64,000 nt of DNA, taken from Gremmenia infestans. Lineage: Eukaryota > Ascomycota > Leotiomycetes > Helotiales > Hamatocanthoscyphaceae. The DNA is taken from positions 558,001 to 622,000 of the forward strand of contig JAFEVB010000015.1 in NCBI GenBank assembly GCA_032629725.1, given 5' to 3'. Under the pieces are notes generated by a model, which saw only the letters and a program-made list of their open reading frames with translations, was not told the DNA's origin and did not search any database. Below, one piece after another: positions 33,994 to 44,625 of this stretch. Numbering within the stretch: position 1 is the stretch's first letter; every line of letters begins with the position of its first letter. The position numbers and the translations under genes are program-made.

Positions 33994-36245
33994 TCAATAC
34001 CTTCGCAGCAATCTCTCAATGCCAGCGCGTTCTCCAACTCGTTCGATGACGCTAGTAGATATATCTTCACCTTTATTCAACAGAAGAAGTTTCCTTTCAT
34101 AAGGGCCAAGGCTCTCCTCGACTAGAATACGCTCTGATGGTGACTTTTCATCACTAGGTCCAGAGTACTCCCAAATCCAGCGAAGACTATCAGGCCGACC
34201 TGCAGGCGGAGGACCCCAAGAAGAATCATACGGGATTGGGTCATCGACATCCTGTTTGATGTATTAACATAGCAGCAACTCGAAAAGCCCAAGAACCATG
34301 ATGCCCGGTCATGGATCGGATGTGGCTGGGATAAAATTAAAGTAGTAGACTAACCATGCGAACTTGTCTCAAGCGCCAGAGATCATTTCCTAACAAAGCC
34401 GGGCATGTATATAAATTTTTGTCATCAAAACCGAGACCTTCAAGATCAAGACGAATTCGAACGCAGCTATGAATTCGTTCACTGCAAAGGTATGAGGGTT
34501 AGCTTAGGAATTCTTGGTATCTAAATGTAGTGAATTGCGAGAAACTAAAAGAGAATATTGGTATAAAAGCCCCATAGGCTTGTCACAAGGAGTCGGACAA
34601 TGCCTAGATAAGAAAGTATTGGAACCCAGATCGTCTTACTTTGTGTTTTTCATTGGAATGTCCGTTAAGGTGCCATTCCATGGATCTGAGCGCTTGATGA
34701 GGCCGGGTGTTCGGCGCGTGCTGCCAGCGAGGCGCCAAAATCCAGTCTCGGACTCGTATAGCTTCCCCAGGCCCCAAGGTCGAACGGGCTTATGTTTATC
34801 GTAAATTGCTTTGGTGGCCCATTGTTTGGTTGCATGACCTTCGAGCTCTGGAAGGTTTTTATAATATTCGGCGTTCTGGTAAAAGATATGTTCGATGACT
34901 TCGTCTTGAAACGCCACTCCAATTGAAGCAAGTTGATCCATCATCCTATAGATAGTCAGATTGGTGGAATCCAGCTCTCCTTTCACCCTTACCAAGCCAA
35001 AGTGATATTCGCTATTTCTTGATCATCGTAGCCACCCCCCACATTTGAATGCGAACCGGGAAACCAGACCTGTCGCAAGTCCGTTCTATTTGTTCTATTT
35101 CTCTCCCACACTGCAGGGCTGAATGGCCGTCGATGCTCATCTAGCGCTAGGGCTTGAAAGGCATGTCTGATATTTCCTAGGTTTGTGTCGTAGAATTTGT
35201 ACTCCTCGGTTGAGTGCGGTAAGCCGAGCCTCGCAAGTATGGAGAGATTGGGAACTGCAGGCTTGGTTAGCATTCCGACCATGCCACACTGGGGGAGATT
35301 TGACGCTGAAACGTACTGCCGAGAGATCCTACTGTATCCCATACCGCTACAGCCTGTACACGAATCTTCGAGCCATCTGGGTTGTAGACCCTCGTCAAGT
35401 CTCTCTGTATCAGCTCAGCATGTGGCCTACAAAGCTCAAACTCAGAATTACCTCTTCGAGCATCTGTTTGTACCTCTTTGGGGCATTGTATCCGCTGGGC
35501 TTGTCCGAGAAGGGGAGATCGGGGAACATATCTTTGTGTTTCAACGTTCTGAAATTTTGTTGGTCTTTGAAGATCGGGTAGAAGTCTTCCATACCACTTC
35601 TGGTCAAGAGGCCTAGATAACGGGTGAGTCAGTAAATTCCATTCGAGAAGATCTCTATGGATTAGCCATTCTTCAATTTAGAGATGTACAAAAGTGATTA
35701 GACCACAGGAGACGAAACATAGGGAACGATGAAAGATATTTACCAATGTTGTCGATCATTCCCGCTACACTTCGTACTGTGAAGGCTCCTCTGCTGAATC
35801 CGATTAGAACTATCTCATCTCCGGGAACGTAGTTTGCCGTGATATAGCTGTAGACTTCACGAATGTTCTTCCCAACCGAGTCAGTTAATAATTCGCTCGA
35901 GTTTTTGAGCGTTGCTTACTTCAGAGATGCCCTTGCCCAGCATGCCACCGGTCAAGGTATCAATAAAGCCCGATGAAGTTCCTACGCCGGAATGGTAATA
36001 TATGATTTGCGGGATCCCATCTCGACCCGTTCTTTTCAAAGCTCTAGCGATTCGAGTAACATTCGATGGTACCTGGAGAGTGCCTGTAGGCTTGTAGGGA
36101 ATTAAGGTGGGTTTTTTGAACCCCGAATCACTTCATAGAATGTTAGGGTTGAGCCATGAACTTTGGTGATCTCTTCAACGATGCCGTACCTATCCATCCA
36201 TGTCCCGTCGCAGCAAAGAATTAAACGCTTTCTCGTGGCTGCCAT
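33994..36245 (-). CDS. DUF2235 alpha/beta-hydrolase-like protein
   Basis: Predicted 533-residue protein in nine exons: 36245-36190, 36130-35920, 35867-35744, 35612-35452, 35413-35317, 35254-34993, 34945-34640, 34481-34355 and 34251-33994 (1602 nt, in frame). It matches the DUF2235 family, related to bacterial Tle1-type phospholipase effectors: RLILCCDGTWMD at the start, YYHSGVGTSSGFIDTLTGG, the nucleophile motif GFSRGAFTVRSVAGM, AVAVWDTVGSL, WFPGSHSNVGGGYDD and LRLDLEGLGF-like RIRLDLEGLGFDDK. Asp and His of a Ser-Asp-His triad are plausibly the D of VWDT and the H of GSHSNVGGG. There is no signal peptide. The biological substrate in fungi is unknown. The stop at 33996-33994 may not be final: an Arg/Glu-rich open frame follows downstream. 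Confidence 0.85.
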
Positions 36246-37783
36246 AATGTTGATGCGGCCGGTGATTTACATTCGGGTTGGTGTTTTGAGTGGAAGCAGA
36301 TAATATTACTTTTTGAGGTTCAAGCTAGGGCCAACGATAGTTACTTCCATCGAATGTTGACCTGTGTTATCCGACACGGCCACTAGCTTACTGAAGAAAG
36401 GCAGCAAGTGCGACACGCCGCCGCTCTCTTTCTCTTTTCAGTTCAAAGGGCTCAGAGGTAGTGTTCATGTTTGTATGCGTAGGTAGTATATGTGTACCAT
36501 CAATTCGAGGCTACAGGCACTGCTTCCAAGCTAATAACAAGACGCCGGTGACCTATCCGGGGGCTGCCGTGGCACTTGTCACGTTGATCGGCTCGAAAGA
36601 TGGATTTGCAACAATCAGTGAGAGAATGTGTCCAATATGAAGTGAGCTTAATGAGGGTGTCGTAACCTGTGATGAAGGTGTTGTCTGTCCTCAAGAACAG
36701 TTTTATTGGCGTTGGCGTGATGAGTGAGTGGTCGTATTTTCACAGCCTCGCCAAAAGTGCCCCTGATTTGCTAATCTGCTACTCGTACTCGGCATCCCTG
36801 GGCACTGGCTATTGGCTATGACCCTGGTCATGCTCACTCCTATAGTAGCGCCCGCTGACAAATAGGGCTAGGTAATCGAAATGCCAACCCATGATTCTCC
36901 TTCCTTTTAATGATACTTTACTGCAAACTCCCATTTCAGCATCTTCACTGAGAACTTAATTATAAGCGTTCCTTTAAGAAGTCCATTTTCTTTAACCAGA
37001 GAATAATACGAAACGCGAATAATGTCAAGGAATTAAGCGAGTCGAGCAGAATTCGTCTAACTTTCAGCCCCATTTTCTGCATCCTAGCCTGCATATAGAC
37101 TTCTTTAAGTAGGACAGAGGAATCGAATATCTGCATTATATGAAGTAGCTAGTTGGTTATGAATCACATTAGCAGCAACTTTTCAGTGGATGTAATAAAG
37201 TTCCATCCTCCTATTTTTGAGCATGCAACTATTGCCTACCCCCTCCCCACATTTCAAAGAACTCGCTTTGATATAGAAAACACGACCGCTATACAAAAAA
37301 TCTGACAACTATCGCTATCTCTATCGCTAGCGCTATAATTTGAATCTCACAACTGATCATTGGTTACAGTAGACCTTGTACCGAAAACCGAGATATACCA
37401 AAACATGCCCATTGATTCACTACCGCCAATCGTTATTCTTTGATCTGTTTCCGAAAATCTAGAACTCTACCGAGGACCCAATCCTGTCATAGAATAGGCG
37501 TTAGAAAGGGGGAAGCATTGATAGTTAAGCAAATGTGGGATGTAATGGGGAAGTCTCAGGGAAGATTGAGAGTATAATTAGTATATAACTTCCGGGGAAG
37601 GACATGGACTAAGAGAATCAATCAAGAGGTAAAAATGCACAATTTCATATTCGTCATTATAATCATAGCACTGCACCGTTCGCCTCATAAGTATACCTAG
37701 TAAATCACAAACCGCTCAATGTATACACGCCAGTAACTCCTCATGCCCTCAACCGCAATGCCCACCAGTGTATCCTATCACAC
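36246..37783. other. Intergenic, 1.5 kb
   Basis: Holds the promoter of the DUF2235 gene on its left and the 3' flank of the membrane-protein gene on its right. A CTATCGCTATCTCTATCGCT-type imperfect repeat lies at about 37310-37338. No gene seen. Confidence 0.45.
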
Positions 37784-39676
37784 TCATCTCGCCTTCATGT
37801 CCGCACCAAAAATTCCCGCACTCCCTGTGCCCAAGCCACCTGCAATGATCATGCCCCAAGCCATCGCAGCAGATTCCCAATCCTCTTCTACATCCTCATC
37901 ACCTTCCTCTAATTGATCACTCCCCGCTGGCTTGTACGTGGCATCGGCTTGATTCTCAACCGCTTTCTTCGACGGCCTACCGCGACGCCTAGGCAAGGAA
38001 ACAACAGAGCTTGCATCATCCGTGTCCTCAACCTTCTCAGTCTTCCTTGGGCGTCCAGGACCGCGGCGTGAAGGGGTTGCTTCGACGATACTAAAAACTG
38101 TTTAGTGACATGTGATAATCACATGTGTGGTAGATAGCTTACTTTTCCACGGTTTCCACAATCTCCTGTTTCAAAGTTGGCTCACTCGTACCCTCGACTG
38201 CCTTGGCTGTGCGTTTCATGAATACCACACTCGAATCGAGCATCTCCCATGCATCAAGAGCACGGATTCCAGCCCAGACCCCAAGACTAAGACCGCTCAT
38301 AATGACATCCCAGCCTACCGCACTCACAGCAGGGTGCTCCCCAATGGCACCGAATAATCGACCCAGGGCGGTGGAACCGCGGTCAAGTGTCGTCAATTTC
38401 TCTTCCTGGAAGGGGTGAAGAAGACTATGTCTATAGGCATATCTCTCTGGTGTGTTTGAAACGAGGGCAAGAATCGTAATCTTTAGGTGAAGCGCTGCAG
38501 CAATGACTGAAATGGTTCGGAAGATAGTGGTATAGGTAGAGTGAGCTGAATGTGGATGCGTGTGAATCGTTCCGAAGCTATTTGGAATGATATATGGTAG
38601 CAACAGGAATGAGAATGGTATGATCCGGGAGGCTATCGATACGGTCATAAATGAAGGCGTATTCGCCGCAAATGGTATGAGGAAGATACTCGTGAAATTT
38701 GCGACGAGTAGAACAATGTAGAGAGCTGGTCTTGGTAGGAATCCATCTGGCTTGGCAAACCTCTTGACAAAATGAGAGTACCTAGAGCAGATTCAGCATA
38801 GTGCAAACGTGGCTCATAATGCTTTCATCTTACCTAGTTGACGTAGCTGGCACAGAGTCTCTGGTAACTTCTGAGACATTCTCGGGAAGAGGAACTGGGG
38901 TGAGCAAGACGGCAATAAAGAAGAGGTTCTGAGCGTAAGACAGATTGACAAGTTGTGCCAGAGCCAGGAAAGTCCAGAGATTTGATATATTTCGTCTCCG
39001 TCCCTCTACCGCGACATACACACTCCAAGAGACAAGGCCGATATTGACCTGTTGGCCCCACCAGAAATGGCGATGTTTCTCTGCAACGATCTCGAGGGCA
39101 TCTTGGTAGAATGGGACGTCGTTAAGCCATCTGGCCAGGTGCAATCTTCCCGGATGTTCCCCTCCACGAAGAGCACCTTGGTCTCCGAATACACTATAAC
39201 AATTCAGTGCCCACCTTGAACAGCCTAAAATCTGTAACTGACCTCTCGGGAAGCTCAATACCTCGCTGAGCGGCCCATATACGATATGAGAGCCCACTAA
39301 AAGATGCCGCAAAGAATCCTCCTACAGCCAGGCTAATGACAGCTAAAGCCGTGAATGTATGGACATGACCTCGACGCAAGGGTTCACGATGTCTAGTTGC
39401 AGAAGAAGGTGGAAGAGCAACATACGACCGATATATTGTTCGAGCGGCAACTACTGACAGCCAACCTAACCCGAAGATATGCGCGGCTGAAGTTGCTAAT
39501 GGAAGGTAACTGTAGCAGATGATCAGCAAGTCCTACAGAATGACACCAAATCCTAGCAACAGATACAGCAAGCTTCAAAGTAAAGCATATGGCACTCCAG
39601 ATAGATAGCTACACGTGACTCTGAACTGAGGAATATAAACCCACCTTGGTGGAGAGACAATCTCGATCGGGGCCAT
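37784..39676 (-). CDS. Polytopic membrane protein with AT-hook-like tail
   Basis: Predicted 534-residue protein in five exons: 39676-39645, 39509-39243, 39193-38834, 38781-38143 and 38090-37784 (1605 nt, in frame). It starts MAPIEIVSPP, followed by about seven to nine hydrophobic segments, for example HIFGLGWLSVVAA, FTALAVISLAVGGFFAASF, VNIGLVSWSVYVAV, NLFFIAVLLTPVPLP, ALYIVLLVANFTSIFLIPF and SFLLLPYIIPNSFG. After the membrane part comes a hydrophilic tail with two GRP-centred basic motifs, RRGPGRPRK (residues 441-449) and PRRRGRPSKK (466-475), then an acidic run and a Gly/Ala-rich hydrophobic end (AWGMIIAGGLGTGSAGIFGA). The family is not recognised. The AT-hook resemblance may be chance in a cytosolic basic tail. 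Confidence 0.8.
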
Positions 39677-40070
39677 AGCTGCGATTTGGTGAGCTCGAAT
39701 ACGCGACGGCTTTGGAAGAACTCTCAACACATAAGTTGACATAAAATTCCACGTCTTTTGATAAAAACACGTCTGTTGATGTAGTTTGTTTACCCGCGAT
39801 GCGTTGCAAGCTGGAGACAGGCGCGCCCGCCATTAAAGCCAGAAAGTCAAACAGTGTCACGTGCACACCTTCTACGCCACGCCTCAGCCTTGCGCCGATT
39901 AAGGCAAGGATGCATCTGAGCTGTTGACACATTTCTTGAGGGATCACATCATTGCGCTCAAATCTCTGTTAAATACTACTTCCTTATGAAGGTATACCTG
40001 CACTCAGAGCTAAGGCTTTCAGTCTTTCCCCTTTCGTCAGTACGAATATTCATTGCGGGTGGTCTGGACC
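39677..40070. promoter_or_regulatory. Divergent promoter region
   Basis: 394 bp between the divergent starts of the membrane-protein gene and the Arl3-like GTPase gene. Both core promoters must lie here. No specific site is claimed. Confidence 0.5.
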
Positions 40071-40766
40071 ATGTATCACCTTGCTAAAGGCCTATACTTA
40101 TATGCGACGAGCAAAGAAGGTCTGCCTCTCCTCTTCTGCTCTTTTACCGGGCAGATATACTGATACATGCGCGCAGAATATTCAGTCCTCCTCCTCGGCC
40201 TCGACAATGCCGGCAAAACTACCTTTCACGAGCAGGTCAAATCCCTCTTCCTGCCTAACAATCCTGCGCCCAAACTCAGGACCGTGCCTACAGTAGGCCA
40301 GAATGTCTCTACGATTACGCTTCCGGACATGTATCTCAAGATGTGGGATGTAGGGGGCCAACACAGTCTGCGCAAGCTCTGGCAAAGCTACTACACCTCC
40401 TGCCACGCGATTGTATTTGTCATCGATAGTACGGATATTGGGGATGGGAACTTGGAGCATGATAATTCTGGCAGGTTGGAGGAATGCAGATTGGTGCTTG
40501 AAGATGTGCTGCAGCATTCCGAGACGGAGGGCGTGCCTCTGTTGGTTCTGGCCAATAAGCAAGATAGGGAGGATTGTGTTGAGGTGGTGAGAATCAAGGA
40601 AGGGCTAGTGAAGAAGGTATTCGAAGGAGAGAAGGGCGCCTCAATCAGAGACTCCAGGGTTCTACCTGTTAGCGCGCTGACTGGGACTGGGGTGAAGGAA
40701 GCAGTGGAATGGGTTAGGACCAGAGTGAAGTGGAATAAGGAGGGGAGACCGCCGGTTATGAGGTGA
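40071..40766 (+). CDS. ARL3: ARF-like GTPase, Arl3/ARFRP1 type
   Basis: Predicted 212-residue small GTPase in two exons, 40071-40119 and 40177-40766. Yeast Arl3 (human ARFRP1) works at the trans-Golgi, recruiting Arl1 and golgins. Seen: GLDNAGKTTF (P-loop), TVPTVGQNV (switch I), MWDVGGQHSLRKLWQSYY (switch II), LANKQDRED and PVSALTGTG. The N-terminus MYHLAKGLYLYATSKEEYS has the Tyr/Leu-rich form typical of this subfamily and lacks Gly2, so it is not myristoylated; Arl3 homologs are instead N-acetylated and bind Sys1. The intron (57 nt) uses donor GTCTGC, which is weak, but the phase and the EYSVLLLGLD continuation support it. An acidic insert follows the IDSTD motif. Confidence 0.93.
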
Positions 40767-42569
40767 CAGTTGGGGATGGGATATTTATCCCGAATCTATA
40801 GATTGGAGCGTGGCGTTAGGATATCATGGTGTTTGGGATGATTCAGTATAACGTGGGAGACTCGGAATTGTAGTCAATCCCGATGAATGTCACTTGTGTA
40901 GCCATATTTCCTTACAATACCCTTCCCACCAACCCAGTTTCAGTATCTTGTACAAACCCTGAAATTTGCATACCCTGAAATTTGCATACCCTGAAAGAGC
41001 AAGCTCTTCCTCAAGACTTGGACATCACCTTTCACGCTTTCCAAGGCCTCCTTAATTCATCATCACTAGTACTTTATAACCCGCAATCTACGTGGTGGAA
41101 TAACCACAATGACACCTTTCTTCACAGCATTACGAGTACCAACAGCAGAGAAAACCAAGAGAGTGTTCAGTGCAGAATAGAGTCGTGCTGCAGCAGTACC
41201 AACCACTATAGCATACTTCCAATCAGTATCGTATCATTCCAACGAAACCCTCCACAAAAGAAAACAAAGGTCTCCCATCGCTAAGCCAAGCTACAACCAA
41301 AAAACAAGACAAACATACCTACTCCATCTTTCCCTCACTAGTACCCAAGAACACCTCCAACTTTACTCTACGCTCCATACGTATATGCATTGGCACTGAA
41401 CCCCACTTGACACCACCCCACACCCCCTCCTCCTCCCCCAATCCCCTTACCAAATCCATGCATGCATGCAAACATGTCAAACTTTCAAAATCAACAAACC
41501 TACCTACCATACCACCCAAAACCACCCCACCCCATCCGATCCTCTCTTCCTCCTCCCCTCCCTCTACATCCCAGAAAACTTAACAAGAGGGACCGGTCCA
41601 TACATACCATACCCCTCGCTTAAAACCTCCTAGCAAGCCAATCAACCAATCTCTTTCTATTCACAAACTAGGTAGCATGCCTGTGAAAAGATAAATAAAT
41701 CTTAAGGTGTAGTAGCATACAGTATCTACCTATTCTTATAGTATCGAGATACGATGAACAGAAAATCGAGGATCGATCGGGGTTGCAAAAGACATCTCTT
41801 TCTAATTAAGGACAGCCTGCCTGCCCCTCCCTACCTGCCTGCCACAAGAGGTGCACGCAACGCAACGCAACGCACGGACGGTCCAGAAAGAGGTATTTCT
41901 TATCTCCTTGCATTCGAAGCGCCATTTTTAGTGCCATTGTCGGGGGGCAACATCGTGGGATGTTGCCGTTAAAAGCGTGGGATACATGAATCTTCGTAGT
42001 CCTACAGCCTCTGTCATAGGCGGGAGATAGAAAGGGATCCACGGGAGGGTATCACGAGACGTCATTTGTGTGCGAGAAATGGACTGATAGATACCCACGT
42101 CTCAAATCCTTCCATTTGCTATTAAAGCATTAATTACCGCCGTGCGCCTTTCTCAACGCCAGTCTCTGTCTGCCCTAATTATCCCGCCCCAAATCATTGT
42201 CTATCGCTAAATTCGATTGCAAAATACCACATGATATCGTGTCTAGAAAGCTCCGAGGCTCGTAAAGGAGAACGCTAAATCGAAACTGTATATGGGAATC
42301 TCTTTCCCAGAACAGAGTGCAGGAAGGGTATTTATTGCTGGCAAACAAGTTTGTCCATCCCTTCGAAAACAAGCCTACGGGAATCTCTTTCCCAGAACAG
42401 AGTGCAGGAAGGGTATTTATTGCTCGCAAACAAGTTTGTCCATCCCTTCGAAAACAAGCCTACTACCTCCAAATGTAGCAAGCAATCAAGCAAGCAGAAG
42501 CAGCGTCTATAAATCAGCCGTGTCGTCATTAGTCTGTAACGTATGTTCATCGTCCGTGATTAAAACCAT
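40767..42569. other. Convergent intergenic region, 1.8 kb
   Basis: Between the ARL3 stop and the FYVE gene stop on the opposite strand. It contains pyrimidine- and A-rich stretches and the 85-bp tandem duplication listed separately. No convincing gene. Confidence 0.45.
42294..42463. repeat. 85-bp tandem duplication, two copies
   Basis: Two adjacent copies of an 85-bp unit, 42294-42378 and 42379-42463. They begin GGGAATCTCTTTCCCAGAAC and end AACAAGCCTAC. They differ at a single position that I could find (GCTGGC versus GCTCGC). The array lies about 110 bp past the stop of the FYVE gene, so it is probably in its 3' UTR. Confidence 0.92.
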
Positions 42570-43764
42570 TCAGAATGTGCTCCAGTTCCAATCTCGAGGG
42601 ACGCTAGCTCCCAGGCTTTCAGACATGCCTTGGCCCTTCCCAAAAACACTGCCCAGCGCGCCTTTGGCACCGTTTCCGGCGCAGACGACAGTTGGAGTGG
42701 TGGGTGTTTGCGAGTCGTCTTGAGAACTCTCGCTATTTGAGCGGCTTGAACGTGCCATTTGCCAGCCGCGATATTCGGTCCAGCAGTGCTCGCATGAACG
42801 ATTGCGGCTACCCCTAGGATGGTAATTGGCATCCTGGTCAAGAGGAATGGTGTACGTGGAGTGCGTCTCGCAGAAGATATTTCCACAGCGCCGACAGTGA
42901 TGTCGCCGCCTGAAGTAGGTGAAGTATCTAGTGCAGGACGGCTCGTCGCATACGGAGGATTCGGAATCCGGCTGTAGCGACAAACAATTAGCATATTTTC
43001 TCCAGTACGTAAGACGTATTATTTTTTGTTGTGGGGGACGACAAAGGACGTGAGCATATGCAGGGCGAAAATGCACTGGTGAGACTTTTGCTCAACACGC
43101 GAGCCTTCAATTCTCCTAGCCAAGCGAGCTATGGGTGAGAATGTTTTTTGTTGCATGGATTGCAACATATTTTCAGCACGCCATGACCATCCGGGTATTG
43201 CAACATCATATAAGACGCCCCGTGCTCCCCAGCTTTACATCTTTGCTGATGAAATATGCGGGACATTCGCATTCGCATTCTCAACATCAGATTAGGAAAA
43301 AACTGCTAACATACCTTCCAGTGTTCTCTCGTAGGCAGAGCTGTAACCTTTCCAAGCCCCTCGGAACTGAATTCGGCTTCAGTGATTGCGCCCAGACCGA
43401 ACTTCCCGCTATCTCCCGTGGAGCGTCTATTCAGCGTTCGAGCATTTTCTAAATCATCGAAGCTACCATGCATGCTCTGTGGCGGAGTGAGCGGGGAAGG
43501 CCTGGAAATCCTCTTGGGTGGATCTGTAGGCCGTAATACTGCGGGCACATAGAGAGGTGACTTGGGCGGGCGAAGCTGTCGAGTGTGGGCAGCGAGATGC
43601 GGAGGCAGGGTGGTTCGAGGAGAGGTAGGTGAGGCATTCTTGGGCGTTGCTGAGGCCGAGTTGATTGGGGAGATGGGCTGCGATTGGGAATTGTAGAGGG
43701 TATATTGGGACTGGGAGGGCGATGCGGTGAACTGTTGCACGGGCATGGCGAAGTCTGTAGCCAT
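42570..43764 (-). CDS. FYVE zinc-finger protein
   Basis: Predicted 283-residue protein in two exons, 43764-43315 and 42971-42570, across a 343-nt intron. The Ser/Pro/Thr-rich N-terminal half is likely disordered (SPSQSQYTLYNSQSQPISP). The FYVE domain follows: HWKPDSES gives the WxxD motif across the splice, then CDEPSCTRYFTYFRRRHHCR, RCGNIFCETH and RSCEHCW supply eight zinc ligands and the basic RRHHCR pocket for phosphatidylinositol 3-phosphate. It is therefore expected on endosomal or vacuolar membranes. The C-terminus is Ser/Thr-rich. An in-frame ATG 53 codons upstream (43923) would give a longer form. The long intron has standard ends (GTATGT, CTACAG). The family is otherwise unassigned. 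Confidence 0.85.
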
Positions 43765-44145
43765 GGCGCGGGCTGGCTGGGTTTGATACTGGAGCTTATC
43801 GTGCGAAGTAGAGGGGTGAAGAGTGTCTTCAGTTGGCTTCTCGAGAAACATCAAGTTGGAGAAGTGGGATTTGACGAGCTGAGGATTTGTGCATAAGACT
43901 CGCAGACTGTCCCTGACGCTCAAGTATTGCGATAATGCGACAGAAGGTACAATAGGTGGTCCAGCGTCAGATTGCCACCGTCAAATTCGCGACGGGTACT
44001 GTAGGCCTATGTTTTTTTTTGTTACGTAGCACAGCCTTGTACACAACAACGATTTTCTAGAAGAAGCCGAGCTCAACGACGCCACGTCCTCCTGACGGTT
44101 GATCTGACTGAAGAACGTTGCGGGCGGGTAAATTCTAGAAGTGCG

Positions 44146-44168
44146 GGTGCAGGTGCAGGTGCAGGTGC
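44146..44168. repeat. GGTGCA hexamer run
   Basis: About four copies of GGTGCA in the upstream region of the FYVE gene. Short and low in information. Confidence 0.8.
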
Positions 44169-44570
44169 GACAGTCGAAATGAAGGTGAAGCCGGAGCCGT
44201 AGGTAAACCCAGGATCAGTTATCGTGGCTCTCGCTCTGGCTTGAGGCCTGTCTGTGGTGTTCTAATAGTGCGGCGCGTACAGTGAAGGTGCGGTGCAACA
44301 ACAATGACGGAGGGAGCAATTGATGGGACGAGGGTAGGATTAGATTAGATTAGGTGGGTGGGTGGCTGGGTGTTGACCAAATCAAGATGATTAATTTCCT
44401 TGAAGAAAGGATTACTCGTAATGGAAGGGAGGAGGAAGGGAAGAAGTCTATAGAAATTGACTACTGAGGCTTGAGGTGTGTTTGACTCGAGAAGTGCACG
44501 ACTAGTAAATTTCCATTTACTCTACACCAGAATACGTACATGTAAATTACGAGTAGTACCCCAAAGATCC

Positions 44571-44625
44571 TCTCCCTTCCTCTCCCTTCCTCTCCTCTCC
44601 TCTCCTCTCCTCTCCACTCCACTCC
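44571..44625. repeat. TCCTC pyrimidine-rich simple repeat
   Basis: A one-strand pyrimidine tract made of CTCTCCCTTC, CTCTC and CACTC units. It may be a promoter tract or a microsatellite. Confidence 0.8.

Noticed and set aside
42570..42994. Alternative minus-strand frame over the FYVE exon
   Set aside because: The overlapping frame has no motif, while the chosen frame carries the complete FYVE zinc ligands.
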